This document shows positions 36,910 through 45,393 of a DNA stretch of 64,000 nt, in pieces. Numbering within the stretch: the first letter of the stretch is position 1; the number at the start of each line of letters is the position of its first letter. The notes under the pieces are model-generated. The model worked only from the letters and a program-made list of their open reading frames with translations, searched no databases and had not been told where the DNA came from. The position numbers and the translations under genes are program-made. The stretch covers positions 1,968,175 to 2,032,174 of the forward strand of contig NZ_CP036425.1 in the NCBI RefSeq assembly GCF_007747445.1, given 5' to 3'. Source of the stretch: Poriferisphaera corsica (lineage in GTDB: Bacteria > Planctomycetota > Phycisphaerae > Phycisphaerales > Phycisphaeraceae).

Positions 36910-37371
36910 TTATTTGATTTCAACAGTAAATTCGACTTCGACTGCTGCATCGAGCGGTAGTGCGGAGACGCCGACGGCTGATCGAGCGTGAATGCCCTTG
37001 TCGCCGAGAGCTTTTGCGAGGAGTTCTGAGGCGCCATTGGCAACGAGATGTTGCTCGGAGAAGTTGGCGTCAGAGCTGACGAAAACGCCAAGTCTTACGA
37101 TTTTGACGAGGCGATTCCAATCGTTATCGAGTGCGCCTGCAATTGCGGCGAGGCCGTTAACGGCACATTGAGCTGCTGCTGCTTGTGCGTCTTCGAGTGA
37201 GCATCGAGAGGGGATTTGTCCTGTTGCGGTGAGCTGGCCGTCTTTCATGGGGATTTGGCCGCTGAGGGTGAGTGTGTTGCCAGAGATCTGCCATGGGACG
37301 TAAGCGGCAACAGCTTTGGGAGGGGCAGGTAGTTCGTAGCCGAGTTCGGCGAGTTTTTCTTTGATATTCAT
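36910..37371 (-). CDS. RidA/YjgF family protein
   Basis: 153 residues, full-length for the longer RidA subgroup (YjgF/chorismate-mutase-like trimer). Typical segments: NTLTLSGQIPMKDGQL, AQCAVNGLAAIAGAL and GIHARSAVGVSALPLDAAVEVEF. In the subgroup with deaminase activity a conserved Arg lies in the R-S-A-V segment, which is present here (HARSAVG). RidA proteins hydrolyse reactive enamines/imines formed by PLP enzymes. Single gene; neighbours give no hint of a special substrate. Confidence 0.9.
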   Translation of the reverse strand: MNIKEKLAELGYELPAPPKAVAAYVPWQISGNTLTLSGQIPMKDGQLTATGQIPSRCSLEDAQAAAAQCAVNGLAAIAGALDNDWNRLVKIVRLGVFVSSDANFSEQHLVANGASELLAKALGDKGIHARSAVGVSALPLDAAVEVEFTVEIK

Positions 37372-37445
37372 CGTGTTTACTCACAAGGTTTGTCGGACTG
37401 GAATGACATAAACAATCATATTTCCGACGTTGCAATGAAATCCAA

Positions 37446-38513
37446 TTATTTTTTGGATTCAAGAACGGAATTAACTTTATAGTTGGCAACGAAGCTGATG
37501 GGGATTGAGGTTTCAGCGACAGCGTCGTTATTTTCGTCTGTAATGCGGATTTTAAGGCGGAATTTACCGACGCCGATGCGTGCGGGTAGAGTGAATTTCA
37601 TGGCGGTGTAGAAGTCGCGGCGTGGATTGCGGCAGACGTCTTTGATGCGTTTGGCTTCGTGTTTCCAGACCTGATAGCCGTTGGAGTCGTAGAGGGAGAT
37701 TTCCTGCTTGAGATTGGCCTCGTATTGATCATTAGGGGTTTGATTGATTTTGTAGTTATCGAGTTCGCAGTAGAGAGCGAGGCGGTTATCTTTGCCTGCG
37801 AGGAATGTGGTTGATTCGAATGGTTTGTATACGCCGTAGCTGAGGACGGAGTAGATGAGTTTGGCTGTGGTGATATTGAGTGGCTGGTTGCCAAACAATG
37901 AGTTGAGCTGAAGGTCAATTTTCGCGCGATCGAGTTTATATTTTGAATCGGCAGCTTGGGAATAGAGGGCCAGGAGCATGGCGTGATAGCGTTCGACCAT
38001 GCGCTTTTGGTTCGGGGAGAGTTTTGTTGTGATTGACCAATCCATCTCCTGATTTTGATCAAGGAGGGAAAGCGATGCTGCGAGCATTGCTTTCTGCAGG
38101 GCTGGTGAATTTTCTTCTCGGCTGCGGCGGATGAGTTCAGAGAGGATTTCTTGTTGTTCGAGGCCTGCGAGTGGGTTTTTAAGGTCAACTGAGATAGCAA
38201 CAGGCGGTGTTGTGGGCTCTTCAACTATGGGGGCTTGGTTTGCTTGCTGGGGTGATGGATTAGGTTGAGATGGTTTTATATTAGTGGTGAGTGGGGGAGC
38301 GGGTTGTGTGGGCATGGGCTGTTCGGCGAGTTGCGGCTGAGCTTTGAGTTGCTCGACAAAACTAGAAATTTCTTTGAGTTTGTCGATCTCGGATTGGGAG
38401 AGTGAGTTCTGTTTCTTGCTTGAATATGGCGCAGTACAAGCGGGAAGGAAGAGAGTGATGATGAGCAGCGCGGCCAAAATGTTTACGGATGTGTGGCGAA
38501 AAGGTCGCAACAT
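37446..38513 (-). CDS. Lipoprotein of unknown function
   Basis: 355 residues. Lipobox LPAC with the Cys at 26. A Pro/Gln-rich low-complexity linker (about 58-100) is followed by a helical part and a C-terminal beta-rich region (RLALYCELDNYKINQTPND ... ARIGVGKFRLKIRITDENND) that looks like an immunoglobulin-type fold. The start at 38513 is supported by AGGAGGCATC just upstream. No family recognised. Confidence 0.7.
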   Translation of the reverse strand: MLRPFRHTSVNILAALLIITLFLPACTAPYSSKKQNSLSQSEIDKLKEISSFVEQLKAQPQLAEQPMPTQPAPPLTTNIKPSQPNPSPQQANQAPIVEEPTTPPVAISVDLKNPLAGLEQQEILSELIRRSREENSPALQKAMLAASLSLLDQNQEMDWSITTKLSPNQKRMVERYHAMLLALYSQAADSKYKLDRAKIDLQLNSLFGNQPLNITTAKLIYSVLSYGVYKPFESTTFLAGKDNRLALYCELDNYKINQTPNDQYEANLKQEISLYDSNGYQVWKHEAKRIKDVCRNPRRDFYTAMKFTLPARIGVGKFRLKIRITDENNDAVAETSIPISFVANYKVNSVLESKK

Positions 38514-38721
38514 GATGCCTCCTGCAAAAGGCTGATGATGGTCAGCGTGGCTCGTCCGTGAGCTTGAAAGCGACGTTTAAGTCATCATTGAAAACGATTG
38601 GTTTCAATTACTTAAATGAATAAGGAGCATGATAGCTGAAGATCCAGCCCCGCGTCTATCTTTTACAGAAGTCCACAAAAGGAAAATGTGTGAGCAAGAT
38701 GCGTAGAAGAGAAATGGGTGT

Positions 38722-39741
38722 TTAGAGGGCACCGAGCTTGAAGGTAAAAGTTTCGAGGTTGCTGAGAGCATTGCCAAGGCCAGACTTTGAGCGTTTGTCC
38801 ATTTGAACGGCGTTGTCGAAGACAGTCGCGATCGCACCGGGCTTTGAGCCGAGGATGGAGAGTGCGCGGAAAAATTTTTGTTGGCGAGGACCCCAGAGTT
38901 TGAGTTGTTTGGCGATGGTGGCATCGGGGATTTTAGCGAGCTTCATGGAACGCGCATTGGCGAATTTTCGCATCAGATCAGCAACGAAATACATGACCAG
39001 AACATCAGGCTTCCCTGAGAGATCGATGAGTTCGTGGAGCATTTCGATGGATTTGCCAGGGGTATTGTTGACGATCCCGTCGAGGATCGCTTCCTGAATG
39101 GCCCAAGCTTCTTCGTCAGAACCTTTTTGGGTCGTTTGTTCAACGAGTTGGGCGGTGATGGGTTGGTCGGGGGATGAGGTCATGAGTGAGAGTTTGCCGA
39201 GCTCTGTGTCGAGCATGAGCAGGTCTGGGCCGAGACGCTCAACGAGGAGTTGAGCGGCGGGGCGATCGATTTCGGTTTTGTACTGTTTTTTGCAGTGTTT
39301 CACGGCCCATTGGATGGCTTGGGCTTGGGTGGCCGGTTCGCATTTGATAATGGCGCCGATTGGGGTAATTTTCTTATCGAGATTACCTCGGTGCCATGTA
39401 TTGGCGCGGAGAATGAGGGTGGCGTGATCAACGGGAGCGTCGGCGTAGCGTTCGAGTGCGTCGCGGTGAGATTTTACGAATTGATCTGCATCCTCGACGA
39501 TGACGATTTTGTAGGTCATCATGAGCGAATAGGCGCGAAGTTCGTCGAAAACGTCAGCGAGTGTGGCAGTGCGGGAATCGAAGTTGAATGTCTCAACTTC
39601 ACCATGTTGCTTGGCAAGGGCATTGCGGAGAGTGGTGAGGTGCTCGCGCTTTTGCATCTCATCAGGGCCATGTAGGACGAGTATGCGCGTTGAAGCGTCA
39701 ACAGTTGCGGCGGGTTTGGATGTAGCTTTTTTCTTTGCCAT
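38722..39741 (-). CDS. holA: DNA polymerase III subunit delta
   Basis: 339 residues. Delta opens the sliding clamp within the clamp-loader complex. The start has the delta-type sequence ILVLHGPDEMQKREHLTTLRN, then FNFDSRTATLADVFDELRAYSLMMTYKIVIVEDAD (delta's AAA-like domain I), a lid region with LVERLGPDLLMLDTELGKL, and a C-terminal collar domain. A basic N-terminal tail (MAKKKATSKPAAT) precedes. Neighbouring mgtE and the lipoprotein are unrelated in function. Confidence 0.9.
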   Translation of the reverse strand: MAKKKATSKPAATVDASTRILVLHGPDEMQKREHLTTLRNALAKQHGEVETFNFDSRTATLADVFDELRAYSLMMTYKIVIVEDADQFVKSHRDALERYADAPVDHATLILRANTWHRGNLDKKITPIGAIIKCEPATQAQAIQWAVKHCKKQYKTEIDRPAAQLLVERLGPDLLMLDTELGKLSLMTSSPDQPITAQLVEQTTQKGSDEEAWAIQEAILDGIVNNTPGKSIEMLHELIDLSGKPDVLVMYFVADLMRKFANARSMKLAKIPDATIAKQLKLWGPRQQKFFRALSILGSKPGAIATVFDNAVQMDKRSKSGLGNALSNLETFTFKLGAL

Positions 39742-39764
39742 GCTTGGGTCAGTTTACAAGAAAA

Positions 39765-41189
39765 TTATGGAATGATAAGCCAGGTGGCGAGGCCGAAGAT
39801 GAGCGCGAAGCCGCAAACGTCGGTGATGGTAGTGAGAATTGGCCCGGAAGCCATGGCGGGGTCCATTTTGAGACCTTTGAGTACGAGTGGAACCGTGCCA
39901 CCGATGATGACGGCAATGATGCAATTGAAGAAGAATGCGAGTGCCACGACGAGGCCAAGCATTGGTGCGATATTGGGTTGGCCTTGTAGTGGGCCAAGGT
40001 CAAAGCTGCCGACACCCCACGCGAGTAAGCCGATCAGTATTCCAAGGATCAAGCCATTGATGATGCCGACCGCAGCTTCCTTGATAACAGTTCGCCAGAT
40101 GTCGGTTGGGCGGACAAGGCCGAGTGCTAACTCGCGCATAGAGACGGCAACAGCTTGGTTGCCTGAGCAGCCGCACATGTCGGAGATCATGGGCATGAAA
40201 ACAACGAGTGCGACGATCTGTGAAATCGTATTTTGGTAATAGATTAAAACACCAGCAGCGATGAGGTTGAGGAAAATGTTTGGGCCAAGAAAAGCGAGGC
40301 GGCGAGCGGCGCGCGGGAATGTGGGCATGGTACGCATTTCGTCGCCAGCGATGATGCCGCCGAGTCGGAGGAGTTGGCGTTCAGAACGGTCGCCAAGTGC
40401 TTCTTCCATGTCGGCGCGCTTTAGGACGCCGACCATTTTGTTTTGCTCGTCGAGTACGGGAACGGCGTTAAAAAAGATGGCGTCGAAGAAGTCTTCGAGG
40501 AAGTCGAGGTGGTCGTTGACGTGAACAAATTTTGGGGAGGACATCATGATGTCTTTGACTTTGACTTCGGGGCGACACATGACCATGTCACGCATGCGAA
40601 CAACGCCAAGGAGTTCTTCCTGCGGGTTCACGACATAGAGGTATTGGACGTCGTATTCGTGATATTCTTCTGCATTTTGACGGATATTGTCGGCCATATC
40701 GCCGACGGTGGTGTCGCCGAGGAAGGTGAGGAATTCGGTGACCATGAGGCCGCCAGCGGTATCGCTGTCGTATTTGGATAGAAGCCTGACATCTTCGGCT
40801 TCCTCAGGCTCCATTTTTTCAATAATGGCTTCGGCGTCATCGTCGTCGAGTTCGCCGATGATGTCGGCCTGTTCGTCGGACGGTAGTTCGTCGATAATAT
40901 CGGCTGCGTCATCGGGGTGGAGTTCCTCGATAATGTCGGCGGCTTGTTGGTGAGAGAGTTCTTCGACGATCCAGGCGGCGGCGTCGGCGGGGAGCCGAGT
41001 GAGGAGGCTTTTCTGATCCTCTTCATCAAGTAGCGAGATGGTACGGGCCATTTCGCCGGAGGGGATTTCGTAGACGAAAGATTCGAGTTTGTGGTTATCC
41101 GAGGTCGAAAGAATCGCTTCGAGCTGTTCGATAGGCTCGAGTTTAGGATCTGTGATGGATGGCTTTGATTGCTCTGGCATAGCTGGCAT
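39765..41189 (-). CDS. mgtE: Magnesium transporter MgtE
   Basis: 474 residues. Cytosolic N domain with the repeated acidic helices characteristic of MgtE (QQAADIIEELHPDDAADIIDELPSDEQADIIGEL is part of it; positions about 78-125), a CBS pair (about 145-260), then five membrane helices from about 295. The membrane part carries FMPMISDMCGCSGNQAVAV, the MgtE pore signature around GNxGxQ (here GCSGNQA), and KMDPAMASGPILTTITDVCGF near the end. A Mg2+-gated channel. No M-box-like leader recognised upstream. Confidence 0.95.
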   Translation of the reverse strand: MPAMPEQSKPSITDPKLEPIEQLEAILSTSDNHKLESFVYEIPSGEMARTISLLDEEDQKSLLTRLPADAAAWIVEELSHQQAADIIEELHPDDAADIIDELPSDEQADIIGELDDDDAEAIIEKMEPEEAEDVRLLSKYDSDTAGGLMVTEFLTFLGDTTVGDMADNIRQNAEEYHEYDVQYLYVVNPQEELLGVVRMRDMVMCRPEVKVKDIMMSSPKFVHVNDHLDFLEDFFDAIFFNAVPVLDEQNKMVGVLKRADMEEALGDRSERQLLRLGGIIAGDEMRTMPTFPRAARRLAFLGPNIFLNLIAAGVLIYYQNTISQIVALVVFMPMISDMCGCSGNQAVAVSMRELALGLVRPTDIWRTVIKEAAVGIINGLILGILIGLLAWGVGSFDLGPLQGQPNIAPMLGLVVALAFFFNCIIAVIIGGTVPLVLKGLKMDPAMASGPILTTITDVCGFALIFGLATWLIIP

Positions 41190-41340
41190 TCCCGAACAGA
41201 GTCAAATCGATAGTTGGGAGAATCGGCTATAGGGTCGTTTCAGCAAATGAAGTTTGTTGAATAACGACACGATTGACCGCACTGAAATTCCCCTTGTGGG
41301 CCCTGCCCTTGTTGGCTTAGATCATCGGGGATAGCGTGAT

Positions 41341-42132
41341 CTAGCCGATTCTAGATGGTATACCAGACTTATGTGCTGCGATGTGTGCTTGCCAATGGTT
41401 GAGCTGTTTCAGATGAGTCAATTCAAAGTGCAGCGGAGTGATGGTGGTGTATCGTTGGAAGATCGCATCAACATCAGTGTCGGGGTCGATTCGGCTGAAT
41501 TCCATAGCATTATGTACGGCGTATGTTTCGTGGCCATCGGGATCTGAGTCAGATTTATAGCGAGTGATCATGGGGGCGTGAGAAATGGGAACGGCTTTAA
41601 TGCCGACAGGAGGATCGCCGGAGTCGAGTATTGGGATGTTGATGTTGATGACCGAGTGAGCGTCGCGAGGGCCGTCGATGACGAGTTTGATGGCTTCACG
41701 AGCATGTATTGCGGCTTGTTCCCAGCGGATGTTATCAAAGTCACCGATATGCAGTGAGACTGCAATCGCGGGTATGCCTTCGAATGCAGCTTCGCGTGCG
41801 GCGGCAACTGTCCCTGAGTAGATGACGTTGATGCCGATGTTGGCGCCGGCGTTCATGCCTGAGATGACAAGATCAATGGGTTTGTCTGAGATGGCTTCGA
41901 CGGCGAGTTTGACGCAGTCAGCGGGGCGGCCGTGAACGGCGTAGCCAGTGAAGTCAGGGTAGGTTTTGTGTTCGACGGGGACAGGCTTGTGGAATGTGAC
42001 AGCGTGGCTCGTGGCAGATTGCACGGTGGCAGGAGCCACAACGAGGATATCGCCAAGGTCTTTGATGGCGTTGTAGAGCGCGATCAGACCTGGTGCTTCG
42101 ATGCCATCGTCATTGGTGAGCAGAATCCGCAT
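41341..42132 (-). CDS. surE: 5'/3'-nucleotidase SurE
   Basis: 263 residues. Metal-dependent nucleoside monophosphatase. Starts MRILLTNDDGIEAPG with the metal-binding D8-D9 pair, then APATVQSATSHAVTFHKPV, VHGRPADCVKLAVEAI, and SGMNAGANIGINVIYSGTVAAAREA carrying the Asn and Ser of the active site. All family motifs are in place. It lies in a run of unrelated minus-strand genes. Confidence 0.95.
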   Translation of the reverse strand: MRILLTNDDGIEAPGLIALYNAIKDLGDILVVAPATVQSATSHAVTFHKPVPVEHKTYPDFTGYAVHGRPADCVKLAVEAISDKPIDLVISGMNAGANIGINVIYSGTVAAAREAAFEGIPAIAVSLHIGDFDNIRWEQAAIHAREAIKLVIDGPRDAHSVININIPILDSGDPPVGIKAVPISHAPMITRYKSDSDPDGHETYAVHNAMEFSRIDPDTDVDAIFQRYTTITPLHFELTHLKQLNHWQAHIAAHKSGIPSRIG

Positions 42133-42231
42133 GATTTGATTGTATCACTCCTCATGCAAACACGCTCTAGTGAATGGATTTTTCACAATCGGGGCATAGA
42201 AATTGAAATCTATGACTATTGTTTGCGTGGT

Positions 42232-43320
42232 TTATTGGGGGGCTGAGGTTGATTGTCGGATGACAAGTTCTGAGCGTAGCGTTTGATTTTGGAGTTGGAG
42301 GGTTTCGCCACGGAGGTATTCGACGAGTAGAGAGAGGGCGGCGTGGCCGGTCTCGATGAGTGGCTGCTTCATGGTGGTGAGGGGGGGGAGGAGATACATT
42401 GCGCTGCGTGGGTCGTCGACCCCGATGACGGAGATTTTCTCAGGGACTGAGAGGTGGAGCTTGTTCGCTACCTCATAGGCGTTGAGTGCGAAGTAGAAGC
42501 CGGAGGCGAAAATCGCTGTGGGGCGGTTACTTGAGGCGAACATTGTGCTGAGCTGCGTTTTTTCTGTTTGGCTGAGGATATTGCTTTGCGAGAGAAGGAT
42601 GTGGTCGCCGGATGTACCAAGGCCGAGTTTTTTACAAGTTTGAATGTAGCCGGCGTGGCGGTCATAGTTGTCAGAGAGGATGAGAGGTCCGCCGACATAG
42701 GCGATTTTTCGGTGGCCAAGTTGGTAGAGGTGCTCGACTGCTTGCCTGCCGAGATCAACGTTGTCGACGCCGACGGAGGCGATGTTTTTCATTTCGGTGT
42801 TAGCCGCGAGAACAATGCCGGGTGCCTCTTTGGGGAGTCGAGAGTTGAAGTAAGCGACTTCATTTTGCATTGGGTTGATATGGATGTAAGCGTGGCATGG
42901 GTTGGACATGTCGGATTCGTAATGAAGTAATGCGACTTCGACACGGTGGTTATTGGCGGCTTGACGCATGCCTTCGAGAAGTTGGCCGTGATAGTGGTCA
43001 CCAATCATGGCTTGCGAGCGGATGACAACACCTATACGAAGGAGTTGCTTGAGTTGTCGTTCACGTTCATTTTGATCGACGATGAATGTGCCGAGGCCTT
43101 GGCGGCGGTCGAGGATACCGGCGCTGACGAGTTCTTGTAAAGCGCGGTGAACCGTAACAACGGAGACTTCAAGAAGGCGAGAAAGCTCCTGAGTGCTGTT
43201 GATACGTTCGCCAGGTTTGAAGTGAGCAGACTCGATTGCGGCAAGAACCGTGTCTTTGACGTATTGGTGAAGAGGTTGATCCCTGCGGGGTACTAAATCT
43301 TTGAGTGATTGACCGTTCAT
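42232..43320 (-). CDS. GntR-type/LacI-type chimeric transcription regulator
   Basis: 362 residues. N-terminal GntR winged helix at about 18-80 (FKPGERINSTQELSRLLEVSVVTVHRALQELVSAGILDRRQG) fused to a LacI-like periplasmic-binding effector domain (about 90-355: RIGVVIRSQ, VGVDNVDLGRQAVEHLYQLGHRKIAYVGGP, ISVIGVDDP). This fusion is the AraR-like class, sugar-responsive in known members. Effector and target are not evident; a carbohydrate locus such as the GH3 or GH20 gene in this window is a possible target, but no shared operator was found. Confidence 0.88.
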   Translation of the reverse strand: MNGQSLKDLVPRRDQPLHQYVKDTVLAAIESAHFKPGERINSTQELSRLLEVSVVTVHRALQELVSAGILDRRQGLGTFIVDQNERERQLKQLLRIGVVIRSQAMIGDHYHGQLLEGMRQAANNHRVEVALLHYESDMSNPCHAYIHINPMQNEVAYFNSRLPKEAPGIVLAANTEMKNIASVGVDNVDLGRQAVEHLYQLGHRKIAYVGGPLILSDNYDRHAGYIQTCKKLGLGTSGDHILLSQSNILSQTEKTQLSTMFASSNRPTAIFASGFYFALNAYEVANKLHLSVPEKISVIGVDDPRSAMYLLPPLTTMKQPLIETGHAALSLLVEYLRGETLQLQNQTLRSELVIRQSTSAPQ

Positions 43321-43567
43321 GCGCGTGTTAATTCCCAGCTAATAATAGCGAACCCACTGAAGTCTTTGCCATATGTTTCATATTAGCAAAGGGTTAAAAG
43401 CCTTGCGGTCTGATGTTTAAGTCAATAAAGACAGCACGACTGGGCGTATTTTATACCTTTTCTGGGGGTAATTTGCGAATGATTCATGTCAAAGTTAGCG
43501 AAGTTATTTCAGAAAAGTCTGGAAAAACGAGATGATTTCAGAAGCAGTTTCATTAAACAGTGGCAAA

Positions 43568-43591
43568 TAAAAAGCCCGGTTTAACCAGGCT
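43568..43591 (-). terminator. Terminator of hisC-hisB
   Basis: AGCC-c-GGT / ACC-a-GGCT imperfect stem (43573-43591), followed by five T residues on the minus strand, 30 bases after the hisB stop. Confidence 0.7.
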
Positions 43592-43621
43592 AGGGTATAT
43601 ACTTATTTTGGCGATAAGGCT

Positions 43622-44206
43622 TTAGAGTGAGCCTTTAGTGCTGGGGATTTGGTCTCCGGTCACCGCAATGGCTTGGCGTAGAGCGCGGCCAAAGGCTTTG
43701 AAAACGGCCTCGGAGATATGGTGGTTATTCTCACCCCAAGGGACTTCAATGTGGAGATTCATTTTGGCGTTATTGACGACGGCATTGAAAAACTCTTTGA
43801 CGAGTTGTACGTCGAACGTGCCGATTTTGCCATGACCTTTGAAATCAACGTGGAAGACAAACGCAGGGCGGCCTGAAAGGTCGAGAGCAACACGGGCAAG
43901 AGATTCATCCATGCAGACATCAGAGGAACCGTAGCGTTCGATACCCCTTTTATCACCGAGTGCTTTGTCGATGGCTTGACCGAGGACGATTCCGACATCT
44001 TCGACGGTGTGATGGTCATCGACGTGAAGATCACCTTTTGCGGTAATGCTGAGGGCAATTTGGCCATGGCGGGCGATGTGATCGAGCATATGGTCAAAGA
44101 AACCGACACCTGTATTCATTTCGTAGCCGGAGTCGTCGAGATCAAGGTCGAGCTTGATCTCGGTCTCGTTTGTTTTTCGTTCAATTAGTGCGGTGCGGTT
44201 GCTCAT
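43622..44206 (-). CDS. hisB: Imidazoleglycerol-phosphate dehydratase
   Basis: 194 residues. Sixth step of histidine synthesis. Family motifs: GVGFFDHMLDHIARHG (33-48), DVHVDDHHTVEDVGI-type segment (LHVDDHHTVEDVG), and the second copy PWGENNHHISEAVFKAFGRALRQA, with the His residues that bind the two manganese ions. Overlaps hisC by ATGA, so the two are translated together. Monofunctional; no phosphatase domain. Confidence 0.96.
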   Translation of the reverse strand: MSNRTALIERKTNETEIKLDLDLDDSGYEMNTGVGFFDHMLDHIARHGQIALSITAKGDLHVDDHHTVEDVGIVLGQAIDKALGDKRGIERYGSSDVCMDESLARVALDLSGRPAFVFHVDFKGHGKIGTFDVQLVKEFFNAVVNNAKMNLHIEVPWGENNHHISEAVFKAFGRALRQAIAVTGDQIPSTKGSL

Positions 44207-45288
44207 TTGAGTTCTTTCATTGCTTGGAGGAGAGTGTCGTTTTGCTCTGGCGTGCCGATTGAGATGCGGATCTTATCACGCATATTGGCCATGCTGAAGT
44301 GCCGAATGTATATGTGCTGTTCGGCAAGCTGCCGGTAGATTGCCTCCGCCTGCGGTGCATCTTTGGGTGGGATGGCGAGCAGGAAGTTGGTTTGACTGGG
44401 GAATACGTGGTAACCCATGCCAATGAGTTTATTTTCGACACGTGACCGCTCTGATTTTACTAAATCCCATGTTTTTGCGACATCATCGTGTGCCAAAATG
44501 GCTGCGGTCGCGAGTTTTTGAGAGATAAAATCGGTGTTATAGCTGTCTTTGGCCTTATTTAGTGTGTCAATGATGCTGGCAGGGGCGATGCCATATCCGA
44601 AACGGAGGCCGGCGAGTGAGTAGCCTTTGCTGAATGTTCGTGAGATAAGGACGTTGTTGAGGCCAGAGTTTTCACGAACGAGGTCGAGCGCATTGAAATC
44701 GGCAAAATCGGCATAGGCTTCGTCAATAATGAGGATGCCGTTGAAAGCTGTGGCGATCATTTTGAGTTGATCGATTTCATACACACGGCCTGATGGGGCG
44801 TGGGGATTTACGATCATGGCTAATGTACAGCCTGCTCGATTCCACTGCTCCGCCAAATCAGTAGGCATCTGATATTGGTCATCGAGGTCGATAGAGACAA
44901 TTAGGGCGTCATGAATGTCCGCGAGAACGTTATAGAGCGAGTAGGTGGGGTCAGTGAGTCCAAGAGCGCCTTTTTTCTTTGAATCGCTATTAGGCTCACA
45001 GTAGCAGGTGATCGCGAGGCGTAGTAGTTCGTCGCTGCCATTTGTTGCGATGACCTGATCGGGTTGGACGCTATGGACTTTTGCGGTTGCTTCTCGGAAC
45101 TCAATCGCGGTGGCTGGGGGGTATTTCCGCAGATGCTCGCCCTGAATGGACGACAATGCATCCATAATGCTCTTTACGGGCGGATATGGGTTTTCGTTGG
45201 TGTTGAGCTTGATGATATCCGCGGCCTTAGGCTGCTCACCCGGCGTGTATGCACTCAAGCGTCTGATATTATCTCGTTCATAACTCAT
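44203..45288 (-). CDS. hisC: Histidinol-phosphate aminotransferase
   Basis: 361 residues from the ATG at 45288 (a GTG at 45306 adds six residues). PLP fold type I: IIKLNTNENPYPP (28-40), ATNGSDELLRLAI, the Asp of MIVNPHAPSG and IIDEAYADF, and the Schiff-base Lys in SRTFSKGYSLAGLRFGYG. Converts imidazole-acetol phosphate to histidinol phosphate. Overlaps hisB. Other his genes are outside the window. Confidence 0.95.
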   Translation of the reverse strand: MSYERDNIRRLSAYTPGEQPKAADIIKLNTNENPYPPVKSIMDALSSIQGEHLRKYPPATAIEFREATAKVHSVQPDQVIATNGSDELLRLAITCYCEPNSDSKKKGALGLTDPTYSLYNVLADIHDALIVSIDLDDQYQMPTDLAEQWNRAGCTLAMIVNPHAPSGRVYEIDQLKMIATAFNGILIIDEAYADFADFNALDLVRENSGLNNVLISRTFSKGYSLAGLRFGYGIAPASIIDTLNKAKDSYNTDFISQKLATAAILAHDDVAKTWDLVKSERSRVENKLIGMGYHVFPSQTNFLLAIPPKDAPQAEAIYRQLAEQHIYIRHFSMANMRDKIRISIGTPEQNDTLLQAMKELK

Positions 45289-45393
45289 GGCTACCCAGTT
45301 TCCCACTACACGCTCAGCTGGTCAACACGACAGATTTGAGGTGTAGGGCTCTTAACACTTTACCCACGCAAAACTTCATTTAAACTGTCATTA

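Noticed and set aside
45289-45393. Histidine attenuator before hisC
   Set aside because: The only short ORF on the minus strand there is not rich in His codons and no terminator follows it.
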